Of a stretch of DNA of 64,000 bases, positions 11,199 to 24,156 are shown piece by piece (position 1 is the stretch's first letter; every line of letters begins with the position of its first letter). The notes under the pieces were generated by a model. The model saw nothing but the letters and a program-made list of their open reading frames with translations, was not told the origin of the DNA and made no database searches. A program made the translations under genes and the position numbers. Location of the stretch: the NCBI RefSeq assembly GCF_030272615.1, contig NC_081409.1, positions 238,415,832 through 238,479,831 on the forward strand. The letters are read 5' to 3'. The stretch is from Cryptomeria japonica. Its lineage: Eukaryota > Streptophyta > Pinopsida > Cupressales > Cupressaceae.

Positions 11199-13515
11199 AT
11201 AGATTGAAAAAAAGACGTTAAATTATTTTTCATTCTCCATATTAAACCAATATAAGAGAAATAACTCGTATTGTAATTTTTTAGAATATTGATTTTACAA
11301 TATTATATTTTCAAAATTTTGGAAGAAGAAAAATATAATTATATGATTATTTAACTTTAATATCTATTTATATTGTTTTTGATATTAACGGTATCACAAC
11401 AAGATTGTTGACCCTATCTCTATTTTAGATTTTTTTTATTAATAAAACAACAAAACAAAGATGTTGACCCTGTCAAAAACAAAATTATTGACCCTATTTC
11501 TATTTTGATTTAATAATATATAATCTTTATCGTTAAAAAAACAATAAAAACCTTATTTAAATAAACTATTCCTCAAACCTAACCATCTACTCTACATTAA
11601 ACAAAAAATTACATTCATTTATACAATAGTGTCAACATCTTCATCATTAAAATGTGATTGCTCATATTATACAATTTTGTAATATTAATCTATAAATTAT
11701 AGGCAAGGGACCCTATGAAGCCTACCGTTGCCCAACCCCCAAAAAATTAAGGTAAAAAAATGTTTATTCAATTGAAAATCTCTTATAAAATGTAGGTAAA
11801 GTACACCTAAAAGTCGGTGGTAATTAATTTTCACTTGCCAACGAAACATACATACTTTGAGAAAAAATCTACCATCGAACTACCCGTTGTTACTTAATAT
11901 TGATGATTTGACCAACCTATTAAACATCTTTACTTTTCGAGGAATATTAATTGATAATTGATATGTCTTGCCTTGAATAGACATTAAGTACATACGAAAC
12001 TTTGTGAAAAATATATCTTATACTTTTACTTCCCAAAACATTATAAAATGATGGGCCGCAATTTTAATTTATTCTACTTTTTCACTTTGGAAGGAAAAAA
12101 ACATTGATTAGTGTTTGATGATTTTTTGTCCTTGGTAGTTGTGTGAATATTTTCACAAAGAAATATTTATTTTTTCCAACTTTCTAAATTTTCATTTTTG
12201 GAATGTTTGATTTGCATATTTTTTAATTAATAATTTTAAAAAATTATTATTGGTTAATATTTTGAATTTTTACAAGTCATAAAATAATATTATTATATTA
12301 ATTGAATCAATTGTAATATTGTTTAGGGGATATGACTACTTCAAAATATTATATTTATCTATTTATTTTATATACATGTTAAAGTTTATATGTACTCTTT
12401 ATCGTTTATTTTCATGTCTTTATTACTAATCTCTATTTTTAGTCTAAAGTTATGAATCTGTCTTTATCATGATGTCTCACGATGATAAACTTAGTATATA
12501 TATTATGGAGACATTTATTAGTAATGTTTATTTTTTAGTCTAAAGGTATGAATGTGTCCTTATCATGATGTCTCACAGTGATAAACTTGGTTTATATATT
12601 ATCGAAACATGTATTAGTTGGTTTAATGTTAGTTTCTATGTAGATATCTACTTTTTTAGACGTTATATGGACAAGATTGCCATCAATCTTGTGATCATCT
12701 ATAGTTGGTTTAATGTTTGGATGTTGTGTGTTCTGTTAATGCTCTCTTTGAAGCTTGCTGTGTAATCCGGACCAGTCCCCTTGTTTTGGCTTTTTTTTTT
12801 TTTATCAAAAATATCTATTAGCACATGTAGTCTACAATACTAAGATATGAATGTTATCTTATAAATAATAAATAAAAAAAATTTAAATATACTTTATTTA
12901 TCTATGATTTTAGAGTATTTATTATAATATATTTACATAGAGATTCTATGAATTTGTATTTTTCACAAAGTGGATCCAACTCATGACTAAAAGATAATGA
13001 AGCCAAAAGTACATGACTTAAAATTTTGACTATATTCCATATTATTGTGAAAACATTTATTAGTTGCTGACTTTAAAAAAAATATTATATATCATTTTGT
13101 ATTTAAAAGATATGGCTTAACACTTGTCATATCTTATTTGTGTTTTTTCTAGAATCTAATTGTGTAAAATTCTTTTGCATCAACATTTCAGATCACATTC
13201 CATGATTCATCATCACATGTAGAATGAGAGTTGAAGGGAAAAAATAATATAAAATGTTATGTCAAATTTTGCATTATTTATTAATTATCAATATCTCAAG
13301 CATAAAACTAATAACAATTACTTCTAGTTTAATAATTACAAAACATGATAAATGTTCAAAATATTTATTAGAATTTAAATTTTTATTTTTAAAAAATTGA
13401 TACAATTTTTATGTGAGATTTTACTATTTTTTACTAAAATATATTATATATTATAGTAGTAACTAAATTATTAAGTATTTTATATTCTTAATTATGTAAC
13501 AAATAAAATTATGTG
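11199..13515. other. AT-rich region without a gene
   Basis: No coding sequence. It contains an imperfect ~95-bp tandem duplication (about 12434-12620) and a short GC-richer stretch with a poly-T run at about 12755-12805 (gtgtaatccggaccagtcc, then T12 and atcaaaa). The latter recalls the 3' tail of plant L1-type LINEs, but no reverse transcriptase is present. Confidence 0.5.
12434..12620. repeat. Tandem duplication, ~95-bp unit, two copies
   Basis: Both units carry 'tagtctaaa.gtatgaat.tgtc.ttatcatgatgtctcac' followed by 'gataaactt' and a tatatatatta stretch; they differ at scattered positions. Non-coding. Confidence 0.75.
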
Positions 13516-14884
13516 TGTAGACACTCGTTTCTGTCCACTTAATTAAATGAATACTTAGTATTTATTTGATTATTTAACCATTGTTCAACTGTTGATTAAA
13601 TTAATATTTAATTAATTCATCCTAACCCTCTTCTCCTATTAAATAAATAATAAATTCAATTTATTTGATTTAATTCATTACACAATGCTCTAACTTTTAA
13701 TTAAATAAATAAATCATATCTGTTTAATTAAATCCCCCTCTCACATTATATAAATTAATATTTATTCAAAATCCCTAAATCCCATCCCTCGCATTTAAAT
13801 AAATAAATATTTATTTATTTATTTAAATGCATATATCCCTCACCCACTTGCACTTTCTAGAAAATGCAAGTTGCACACTAACCCTTCTCCTAATCACATC
13901 TAAACCCCTATTATTCACCTAATAACCCTCTAAGTGTTTGCACATTCCTAAACTAAGGGATTAGTGAATAGTCACTTCTCAAAATATCTAAGGCTCTTAC
14001 AAAGCATTAAAAGCCTTTTCCCTTCCACAAGTTAACCCACATGGGTTTTTGACCAACCTAACCCAGCTTTAACCCTTGCACATTCCCCCACCCATTGGTT
14101 AAAAGCTCATCCCTTAACCTAACCATCCATGGTAACCCTCAAATCCCCTCAAGCCTTAAAGTCTTTGACCAATATAACCCTTTAACCCTCGCACATTCCT
14201 TTACCCCTTGGATAAAAGATTTATCAATTAGCCTAACCTTAACCTAACCACCCATGGTAACCATCATGTCTCTTCAAGAATTCAATGCTTTGTCCCTCTC
14301 CTCTCAAGCCTTCCCTTGTTGACAATTGTCAACATGTGCTTGGCTTGAAGAGGAGCACATGGATTGAGGATCACCACTTCCTCAAGCAATCCTAACCATT
14401 CCTCAATCAACTCAATCTCAACCCTTCATTTGCCCATTTTCTTTATAAATAGGGTCCATCCCTTCATTGTTGAGGGTCTCACACAAACAATGGAGAGTAG
14501 TTATCCATGCATTGTTATTTTGCAAAGATTTTGAATGATTTGTTTGATGGTTTAGCTCTTCCACTAGTTGGAGTTGCTAGTTTACATTAACACTTTATTT
14601 AAATCCTCATCCACACTTGACATAATCAATCATCTCCCATCGTACATTTGACATCCCATTGTGCTAGTGCTCAAGCCGAGGGCACACTCCACATAACAAC
14701 ATGATCTTGGAGAGGAGGACGACAAGGAAGAGCTAACACAAGGGAGCATCATGGGGAAGTTTTGTATTCATTTCGTTTTGTTTATTTCCTAGCTTACTTT
14801 TTACTAATCTTCCTTGATAATGCTTTTAAATGGTTTAGTTTTATGTTGATGACTAATATTGACTAACCATTTTATTGTGTTTCA
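13516..14884 (+). mobile_element. Solo LTR, TGTAGACAC family (1369 bp), TSD atgtg
   Basis: Begins TGTAGACACTCG and ends GTGTTTCA, with a perfect 5-bp duplication atgtg (13511-13515 and 14885-14889). TATAAATAGGG is at 14444-14454. The first part has AT-rich inverted repeats, including a 40-bp hairpin at 13791-13830. A perfect palindrome TTGACAATTGTCAA is at 14319-14332. No internal region is present. Confidence 0.88.
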
Positions 14885-15719
14885 ATGTGTATACATGTAA
14901 TTCACTCATTAAAAATATACCAGTTTCACATAATTATATAATATTTGATTGTTATTGAAAATAATGTAATATTCAATAGAAATTTAGATCATTTAATAAT
15001 TATTATAGAAGATTTTGATCTCAAAATTTAATAACATAGTTCAATCATATACATATACATACAAACTACTAACACATAGGGACTAGTTGCTATGCTAGAC
15101 TAGATATCTTTGATATGTTAGTTATGACCTTGAGAACCACTACTACGATATTAAATAAAAAATATGTACATTCTTTAAACCTCAATTCTAACAGTAGTGT
15201 GTTGTGATATTTAAAAAAGGCTTCAATCTAATGTATTAACGAGCAAGAGGTGAATCAATTCATATTTAAAAAAAATATCAAACTTGTCACCTAAGTTGAC
15301 CTAGGCATCATGTAGGATCATTATGATCTCATCCTCATTGTCTATGGCATAATTTGCAAGGAAGTATACTTCATAATTAATTGAGTGTGATATCTATTTT
15401 GTATAGAGAAATTCTATAGTCCAACATGACCAAGAATTCTACAAAATGTTGATTGCCTTCTAATTTGGGAATATATTTTTATGGAAATAAATATAGCAAT
15501 TTGATCTTCTAAATGAGTTAATGCAATTAGAAATCAAATAAACTTATAGGAGTTATTTATAAAGACACCACCAAATTTTAATCTCCTTTACAATGATTAA
15601 GTTTTAATTTAGTTTGACAAACCTAGTGAATAGAAATTGATTCACATTATAATTTATTATCATAACTTTATTACTATTTTTTTTTTATTTGTCATAATTA
15701 GTGATTTTTAGAGGCTAGT
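14885..15719. other. AT-rich region, nothing recognised
   Basis: No coding frame, no repeat match inside the window and no RNA gene motif was seen. Confidence 0.4.
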
Positions 15720-16453
15720 TGTAGACACCTAAAATTGACCACATCCTGATGGCATACCTAACATCGTCTTCTAATATCATTTCTAACACTGTATCATCAA
15801 CATATTGTTAAACAAATTAAACTAGTTTCTTCTATTCATCCAAAATAAATAAATAAATCTATTTTCACTAATTGACTAAATAATACTTATTATTTTATAT
15901 TTATTTCTAAATAAATAATATCTTCTTTCTTCATTGTCCATAAAGTAATAATAAAAAAGTTCAAATAGTCATATGACTAACTAATAACTAACAATCAAAC
16001 TAATCTTACATCTTCACCATTCGTTTTCACTCATCAATAATCTCAATCAGTCACATAGACATATCCATAATTTAATAATGTTATCTTAATCAGTTTCATC
16101 TATCCATTTGTAATCATTATAGAATATTCATTTATTAGCTTTCTCTAGAAACCAATGCACCTTAACCATACATCACACTACATCTTCAATTATAATACAT
16201 TCATATCTTCAACCAACAATATATAAATCAACCCCCAATCCTTCATCAAATCATGAATAAATGATCATTAATAGGTGCATAGTGTTGATTTGAAGAGCAA
16301 CCAACATATCCATATTAAACATCTAAGAGTATATGTACAACACATATAAGGTTTGTGTTTTGTAATAGTTTGATAATTTTATATTGTGTTTTGTGTTTGT
16401 TGTTTTTTCTATTCGAGGCATTTTAAGTTTGGAATATAGATCTTAGAATTGCA
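15720..16453 (+). mobile_element. Candidate solo LTR, TGTAGACAC family (734 bp)
   Basis: Starts TGTAGACACCTAAAATTGACC, close to the start of the 7667 LTR (TGTAGACACCTAAAATTAAT). The proposed end is GAATTGCA at 16453, with an imperfect flank duplication ctagt (15715-15719) versus ctggt (16454-16458). The start is well supported by similarity; the end is inferred. Confidence 0.5.
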
Positions 16454-16855
16454 CTGGTTTCTTTTAGTTCATTCCAAATCTAGGGTATATATTTTTACAT
16501 AATCAGTAGAACCTTGTCCCTTGTCTAATCTTGGTTTTACAAGTTGTAGATTTACTATTTTATTATTTAGGACCAATGTTTTTGCAAAGAGTCATGTGCT
16601 TCATAGGTCTTAAAAAAAGAGAGTTTGGGTTCATTAAAAAGGGAACTTTGAGAGATTGCGAGAAGTGGTTACATTAAATATTTGGATAAGTATTAAGAGA
16701 GATATGACAATCTAAAGTTGACATTGCAATTCTATATTTCAAAAAACAAAATTGATGCACCAATTTTAGAAAAAAATTCATGTCATGCAATTTGGTTGAG
16801 GAAATTATAATTTTTTTTGCAAGTGGATAAAAATATATTGTATTTTTTTGTATTG
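16454..16855. other. AT-rich region, nothing recognised
   Basis: Short minus-strand frames here run into the SINE region and carry no known domain. Confidence 0.4.
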
Positions 16856-17209
16856 CTTTCAAGTTCTATGTCTTGTTGAGCTACAAATAATATGGACCAA
16901 CTAGGACTTGAAATTAGGACCTTCCTTTTGTAGTTGGAGTGCTCTACCAGTTGAGATACCGACCCCTCTTTAGCTAGCTCATCGTTCCAATTTGAGTGAG
17001 GCTTATCTCCAACACCCCCCTTAAGCCACACCATAGGTGCTTGGGGCTCCTAGAATGACTCTAATATCACATGTTGAGCTAGAACTCATATGAACTTGCT
17101 AGGACTCGAGCCTAGTACCTTTCATTTGCTACTAGAGCACTCTACTAACTAAGCTACTAGCTCCTATTTGGCCAACCCATCGTTGGTCTAGGTGTGGCTT
17201 ATTTCCAAC
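16856..17209 (-). mobile_element. Tandem dimer of tRNA-like SINE units
   Basis: On the minus strand two units follow each other. Each begins GTTGGA(A/G)ATAAGCC (at about 17209 and 17013), then 'aacgatg.g.t.gc.aa', then a tRNA-like head. Unit 1 has TAGCTTAGTTAGTAGAGTGC and GGCTCGAGTCCTAG. Unit 2 has TATCTCAACTGGTAGAGCAC and AATTTCAAGTCCTAG. These match A-box and B-box positions of a tRNA with the usual D-arm and T-arm wording. After the B box both continue '...CATAT.a.tt.TAGCTCAACA.g'. Unit 1 is about 196 bp; unit 2 is at least 158 bp. The lack of a full cloverleaf and the conserved non-tRNA body argue for SINEs, not tRNA genes. Confidence 0.7.
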
Positions 17210-18315
17210 AAATCTATTATCAGAAATGAGATTTCTGGAGAAAATACTTTTTAAAGCCAAAGTTTATGACATATATTTCTGCACATATTTTTTTAAAAAA
17301 ATTGCCTAACATTATTGTGTGTGAGTGATTTCTTGCATTTTGAACATTTCATTGTTAGAGGTAAGAAAAAAAAATCTTAAAATTTTGTCCATGGGATTAT
17401 TTCAAAGATCATTTTACAAAACATAATAATTTTGTTGTAGGTTTGACCAACCAAGAGCTCAATTTTTTTACTAAAATAGTTGCACACTAAAATTTTCTTA
17501 GGGAACGAACATCTTATTTGTCATTTTTGCGATGATGCCTTGATACATATGTTTTCTTATCATACCAAAATATGATATTGGAGATCAAAAGTATCATCTA
17601 CCAATTTGTGTTTAACTTATAACCTAAGAGGGTCAAGTGTGTGCATGCTCTCTCCTCACGTTACAAGGTGATCTTGGAGATCAAAATAATTTGTTATTAT
17701 TTTTTACCTAAAAGGCATACATTTACTTTCATCACCAAGGGGATGACTTAAAACCTCATGTTTTGGTAAGGCATAAAAATTTGGGAGAGAATCAAAATAT
17801 TTTTGCATTGAGAGGAAACTTATCATTTTGGCTAAGCTTATAAAGACTTCATATTATACAACATGAAATAGAGTGTGTTACCCTCTCACAAAAAACCATT
17901 ATATATGTGATCTCATTGCACATAATTTGGCATCATATACCTTCATGTATATTGAAGAAATCACCTAGAAACCTTGTACATCCTAGATAGGAACCATTGG
18001 TCATGTTTGGTTATAATATATTGGTAAGACAATATCTATAGGAAGCTACTCTAAACCTATGCCCCTAGAAATAGGTGTGCAATACACATGTATGAACTCC
18101 CTTTGTCTCATGAAGTAATCTTTGGTGATAAAATATAGTTATCACCTCATCATATGCCCTATGCTCCATGTGTAAACAAGGCATATAGGTGGGCTTAAAA
18201 TCAATAAAACACCTACATGAGAGCATGATGGAGCTTCAAGTGGTTATTGATTGATTATTATTATTATGTGTTTCATTGATTAAACCTTATAAAATATATA
18301 CCAAAAGTGGGAGAA
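17210..18315. other. No gene recognised; may be the decayed 3' interior of a copia element
   Basis: Ends in AAAAGTGGGAGAA (about 18303-18315), which looks like a copia polypurine tract before the LTR at 18316. No domain could be read in any frame upstream, so the assignment rests on the tract only. Confidence 0.3.
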
Positions 18316-19126
18316 TATTAGGAAGAAGGGTAGGGTTTTGTACACCTTGCATAGGAAAATGATTATTTCTATCAAATAAAATAATTATTTATTTGTGGTG
18401 CATCTTTTAGAGATGTTTTTAGCAACATTATACATTTATATGAGGTCCACTTATAAATTTTTATGCGATATTGGTTTCACATTTTATGTGTGGGTTACAC
18501 ATTAAAAATATAATATTAGGAAAACTTAGTACCAAAAAGTAAGTGTAAAAGCACTCACATGGTTTAGCCAATAACACTTGGTGGTCTTGTGTGAGCTTGA
18601 ATCTATAAAAGCAAGCACATGTTAAGTGGTTAAGGTTGGTTATCATTTGTATTGAGCTCCCTTGTAGAGTGCATATGAGATATGAGATGTTTGGTTAAAT
18701 GGCTACCCATCATGCTTGGACACATAGAAGATTATTTAGAGGAACTTGATATTCAAGAAGTATTTATAGAGATTTCCACAAGTCTATTGTAATATTTATG
18801 TTGAATAATAGATTAAGTGTGAATTCTTTTGGAGACATCGGTTTCCCTCATTGAGATTTTCCTAGGGTATATATTTCGTAATCTTGTGGAATGCATTTAA
18901 TATTTTCATTATATTATTTTATAAGATTGTATACACACTTTTCTCTCACAGGGCTATGTAGAGAATGGTTTGATAATCTTGCTAATCTAAGTTGAGAGTG
19001 AACCATTAGAAAATATATTTTAAGGTTTACTTAATTCTAATTTGATTACTTTCCCTTATGGAACCTTCTCAGTGCTTGTAATGATAACATATTACATTTT
19101 TTCAGGAACCTTCAAAGTTCCTAACC
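18316..19126 (+). repeat. Decayed copia LTR (~811 bp)
   Basis: Follows a polypurine-like tract, starts TATTAGGAAG (TG mutated to TA) and ends near TTCCTAACC, an imperfect inverted match. The middle carries the module seen in the other copia LTRs of the window ('ggagacatcggtttccctcattgagattttccta' type, about 18830-18870). Boundaries are approximate. Confidence 0.5.
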
Positions 19127-22100
19127 TAGCATTAATGTCTATTCTTATTTAAATCCCTCACTAGGTATGTGTTTCCACCTATGACTATCTATGCTTTTAT
19201 ACTTACATCTTGTTGTGTTGTCACATAATGATATCCTTATATTCCTATATAATTATTGGGTTTTCAATGCCCACCTTATTTTACCTAATCTTTTATCCTT
19301 TCCTCCAAATTTATTACATTCAATCAATGTAACAAAGATGAGGAGGTGCATAAAGTCACTAATGATCCTTTAATGACCATGGTTCCATTTTATGCTATCA
19401 CATCACTTTTCTTGCTTCAAGAAATACTCATTATTCCTTCTACCTAGAATGTACCATATTTTCATTCCAATTAAAACCTTCTTATTCCATTTCCTTTTCT
19501 TTTGGTCATAGAAAAATCATATATATCTTAAGTTCCTAATAGATGCTACTCATTATTATATATTCCATGATGCTACACTCATTGCAACAACATGTACTAA
19601 AAGTGACATCCACTTTCACATGGATAATTTTTCTAGTGTTTGGGTAATTTGTTTTCATGTTGGTTTCTTGGGTTTACTTTGACATATGTCTTCATATAAA
19701 TTCACATGCAGTTCAAAGTGGAGGAAAAATGGAATGGTGAAAATTTCACACCTTGTGCACTATTCACCTTTATTTTGGAATCACTTAGATCTATCTATTC
19801 ATTAGATAATGACTAGTGTAACCTTGAAATATCTTTTTTATGAAAAAGCTAGCACATAACTTGATCCTAACTTATTTTCATATGTACTCATAGTTCATAG
19901 TGGCCAATCGCGATCCTCAATTTACCTATCCATCACCCATGTTTAGATCTAAAAAATCATAAAAATAAACTATACATGTTGATTAGCTAATTTATGAAAA
20001 TGAAACCCAAAATTATAAATTCAAATACAATTTGAGCCCAAGTATACCCCTTCCTAAGTGGTCATTGTGTGCCCATGTAAAAGTGCAAAAAATTCCATTT
20101 GCACCATTTAGAGTTTGTGTTTAAGAACCAACCCTATTTTATTTCCAGACATCTAGGTTAACACTTAGAGATCATTGAAAAATATCATAATATCACCATT
20201 CAAAGAGAAAAATTAGAGCATCAATATTGCATTATTTGTTTGCACCAATAATTGGGGCATACTCTACATGATTGTTTGTTATCTTTGATTTTTTTCAAAA
20301 GTTGTTAAATTAATATCCTAGGGGTTTGACCAAATGAGAGTAAATTCTTGCCTAACAGATTTTCCAAATGTGTTCTTATTACACTATCAAATAGAAATTA
20401 TACAAATAATGTACATCAAGGAGAATTGAAATATAAATATCAAGCATTTGTAGAATTTGCATTCATGTGTAAGCTAAAGCTTAGATTTATGAACTAGTTT
20501 AAAATTCATGTGCAGTTTTTTTCCAATCACAAAAACAAACCATATAGAGAAATAAATATTTTTTAGATTTCAAAACATTCATCTAATTAATCACAAATTG
20601 TTAAAAAACCCTCTCCAAAATACCTTAAAGAATATATTTGCATTCAATTTTAATATGTATACCATTACTTCATTCATTATTTTTTTAAACATTTATTTAA
20701 ATATTTATACCAATCTTAAGTCATTTCTCTACTCTATTTATTTAATCCATTCCTCTCATTGTTTTAAGTCATATAATTATTTTATAAAATTAAAATCTTT
20801 AAAGAAACTTTTGGCTTTCATGAACATTTGACCACCATTTTAAACAAAGTATAACCTAGAAAAAGTAATGTAGAAATCAATGAACATTGTTGGACAAAGT
20901 ATTTTCAAATTTTCCAAAAGTTTACAACCTTGATCACTACATTAAAGACAATTTTATATAAGAAAATGACTATAGAAATCAATGTAGATTATTGAAGGAA
21001 ATGTAAGATGTGTGGTACTCAAAATATTCATGGTACATGGAGTACAAGATCCAGCTAAAATGCTCAAAATTTGGTCCTAATGCCCCCACCTTACAAACAT
21101 CCCTTAATTATTTCCATATAAAATATTGCTTAATCACATGCCATAAGCAACAAGTCAACACGTTCCTAGTCCAATCATACAAATAAACTTATTTTACTAG
21201 AAAAATGGACAATGACCGGCTTTCAAGGTCTATGTACTATTTTTATTAGGCCCTCAAAACAAGGGGCCCTTAGATTGAGTTTGTTTTTGTTTTTTTATAC
21301 AATTAAAAAACCAGCACAACTTTGCATTTTAATATTTTTGTTATTTAAATATTGAATCACTGACACGTGTCCTAGAGATAAATCAATTAATTTACAATTT
21401 TGTTTCCATGTCTAGCAAGTAATATGAGGAAACAATTGAATTATCAATGTTGGATGGAAGGAAGGGAAGATTCCTTTTCAATTAAACTTGCATTGGAAAA
21501 CCTTCTACATAATTCAACCTTCTAAGGTATAGAAATTCAATAAATAATAATAGGTTATATTTATTGTATTTTTGACTATTGAGACAAGTCATGATTTATT
21601 GCATATTTACAACAAATAATTTTTAGAAATATTGTTACTGTTTTCTAAATTTCGAAGTTGTTAAGGAGATTGATTTGATTATGGTAGACAAATAGTACTT
21701 ACGAAATGCGATTAGATTTAGAATGATATATTAAAAAAATTGTAATGTATAAAATCTAGAATTATATGTGAACTTGAATCAAATTTGTTCTTAAGATCTT
21801 GACCCAAAAAGTGTAATCTTAAACCTTCTATGTTGTTATGAACCATGAGTCTTCAAAACTTTGGTACCTGCAATAAATGATTACATGTATTAACACCTAT
21901 AAATTAAAAAATACCAATGCTAAAAAGTATGGCTAAGGTTGCTAAGTAAGGGTGTGCAAGTGTGCTAACTTCCCCCTTAAGCCTTGGTTAAGCCTCATTG
22001 GTTTATTCAATGACCTTGTAAAGAGTGGGAATACACAACAATCGCCTTATATAATTGACAATGATACAATACAATGATAATGACTACTTGAAACTTGAAT

Positions 22101-23229
22101 AGAAGTGTAATTAGTGTTAGAAAATTCAAGTGCAAGAATTAAGGTAAGTTGACATTCGATGATGAAATAATTGACGTAATCATAATGGTTGATGCAAAAC
22201 AAAGCTATGATGGATGCATGAGTGAATAGAGTATCTCAATATATGATGAATGATAATGTTCTCATAATTGTTGATGCTTACAATGACCTAGGGGTGATTT
22301 CTTTTCATACAAACCTTAAGCACACAAATTTAATTTTTTAAGAGTTGGTAAGTAACAACTAGTTGGAATTGAGCCAGCTTGGAGCCACAACTAGATTTTA
22401 AATTAGACAAAGTTTGTCAATGCCACACAATGATATTTCTTGAATTTTTTAGAACACGAAGACATAATAACAAGGTTTTAGAGATTATAATAAATAACTC
22501 TTAAATGTTAAGATGTTAAGAGATAGAACTATATCTATACCATCAATTACATAGAACATACAAATTACATAATTGATGTTACAAGGGTATTGTAAAGTGA
22601 AACTCTACCTTGAGGGCATTCTTGAGATTATTGAATATTTGGGCAAATTAGTATTATCATATAGCTCTTGTATGTGCAAGTTGTGTGAAAGTGACAATTT
22701 ATTCAAATACCAAGTGGAAAACACATTTTTTCCAAGAGCATGATCTCCATGTTAAGTGATAGATTAGACTCACTTCAATATGCTATCTAGATTGTGTTTT
22801 GTTTCATTTCAAGTAAGCTTGATAATAATAGCGATTCTTAGTATTTGAAGAGAGTTATATCTTCTTGAATTTGACCTTCTATAATTAATCTAATCCAAAT
22901 TAGTTTTGTAATGCATTTTCTCTCTCTATCATGGAGTGAGATTATGTTTAGAGTCGGTATCTAGACTTTTGTGATCAAAAGGAAAATTTGATGCCACTTC
23001 CGTGAAAGTGTCTATAATAGGCACTTGACAAATATTAATTGAGATACAAGCTCAAGAATTTGACCTTAAAAATATATATATTTTCTTTTATAACTATAAT
23101 GTTGTGAGGGATGCCTTGGCATTCAATTAGGTTTCCTCCTCTCGAGAATGTCGAGGAAACATCCCCATGTAGAGGAGGTGCTTCTAGGATGCCCACCCCA
23201 CTCTAAACCAATTAAAAGTATATACTAAA
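19127..23229. other. Four-kilobase AT-rich region without recognisable features
   Basis: No frame longer than about 80 codons and no known domain, RNA gene or internal repeat was seen. It is probably a mixture of very old decayed repeats (inference). Confidence 0.4.
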
Positions 23230-23400
23230 ACAATAAACACTCATGCAAAATAATTGATATTAGCATAGTCTAATGGTTTAAATGTGGTGTTCTTCTTGCC
23301 ACCGAGATTCAAATACCAGAATGTTATTGTTGAGTGTTTATATTGAAAATGAGGTCCCATGTTTGTAACCTCATCAATTCATAACTCCAAATTAAAAATG
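23230..23400 (+). mobile_element. SINE-like remnant with A- and B-box-like motifs
   Basis: TAGTCTAATGGTTTAAATG (about 23267) resembles a tRNA A box and GATTCAAATACC (about 23310) a B box, about 35 bases apart. The stretch before it (aaacactcatgcaaaataat) is repeated at the start of the next SINE (aaacactcactcaaaataat, about 23408), so the two may be related copies. Confidence 0.45.
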
Positions 23401-23410
23401 TATATAAAAA

Positions 23411-23637
23411 CACTCACTCAAAATAATATAATGAGCCCACCAGGTATCAAATCTTGCTACGTGCAAGGCTCCGACATCATAAGGGATGAGGCCGCGAGCA
23501 TGCCCCAAACAAATTTGGCGAAATGGATACCTCTTAGTCCTTGACTCTTAGCTGAAGAGGTTTGACCTAAAGCTCGTTCTCTGATATCAAGCAGTTAAAA
23601 CAACTTTATAGGTAAAAAATCCTCTGAAAAAAAAAAA
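23411..23637 (+). mobile_element. SINE with A-tail and long target-site duplication
   Basis: A GC-richer insert in AT-rich DNA that ends in a run of about 12 A. The flank aaaaatgtatataaaaa occurs before it (about 23394-23410) and again after the A-run (about 23633-23649), which is the signature of target-primed reverse transcription. GGTATCAAATC near 23445 is a possible degenerate B box. No ORF of note. Confidence 0.65.
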
Positions 23638-23950
23638 ATGTATATAAAAAGAAAAGTGTCTATACTTTTTACTCACCTACTAGCCATCAACTACATTTCT
23701 TTTGGATCTCTAAATGTTAAGAGATGCAATAAGAACGTGAGTCTCAAGGAGATTAAGAAATGGAAGTAGAACAATGAAGTCAAATGAACTTTCCGCTAAT
23801 GATATGCAAAAATTTGGCCTTTCTACATGAGGTCAAAAGTGGAATGACAAGAACCCCAGATAAAGAAAAACTGAAGGCTTGTAGGTTACTCTATTCAGTT
23901 TGAACACGCAAAATCATAATACTATGAAAGAAGAGCAAGTTATATGATAT

Positions 23951-23957
23951 TATATAG
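23951..23957 (+). promoter_or_regulatory. Possible TATA box of the CLE gene
   Basis: TATATAG within gatattatatagaagtagag, about 200 bases before the CLE reading frame. Position and sequence fit a plant core promoter, but the region is AT-rich, so this is tentative. Confidence 0.3.
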
Positions 23958-24039
23958 AAGTAGAGCATGGAAAGTCCAGCAAAATGGCTGATTCCAGCTT
24001 CACTGTCACTGTAGAAAGTACTTGATAGCACAGAGTCCT

Positions 24040-24114
24040 ATGGCTATAGAACAAGAAAACAAATCTGTAAGACCTGGATGGATTCTCAGTGACATTGAAG
24101 AATGGTTCTTTTAG
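24040..24114 (+). CDS. Candidate upstream ORF (24 codons) in the CLE leader
   Basis: ATG at 24040 opens a 24-codon frame (MAIEQENKSVRPGW..., ending in FF) that stops at TAG 24112-24114, 42 bases before the first ATG of the CLE frame and in the same phase. If the transcript starts near 23980 it would lie in the 5' leader and could lower translation of the peptide. It could instead be part of an upstream exon or mean nothing. Confidence 0.3.
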   Translation: MAIEQENKSVRPGWILSDIEEWFF

Positions 24115-24156
24115 TACATTTATAGCTCACAACCTCTTCTTCAAGTTGTTAAGATT

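Noticed and set aside
12755-12805. LINE 3' tail
   Set aside because: The wording before the T-run recalls plant L1 tails, but there is no RT, endonuclease or flanking duplication, so it is noted only in the regional description.
16900-17165. Two minus-strand stretches resembling functional tRNA genes
   Set aside because: A- and B-box wording is present, but the acceptor and anticodon stems cannot be paired into a cloverleaf, and both sit in the same longer repeated unit. They are better explained as SINE heads.
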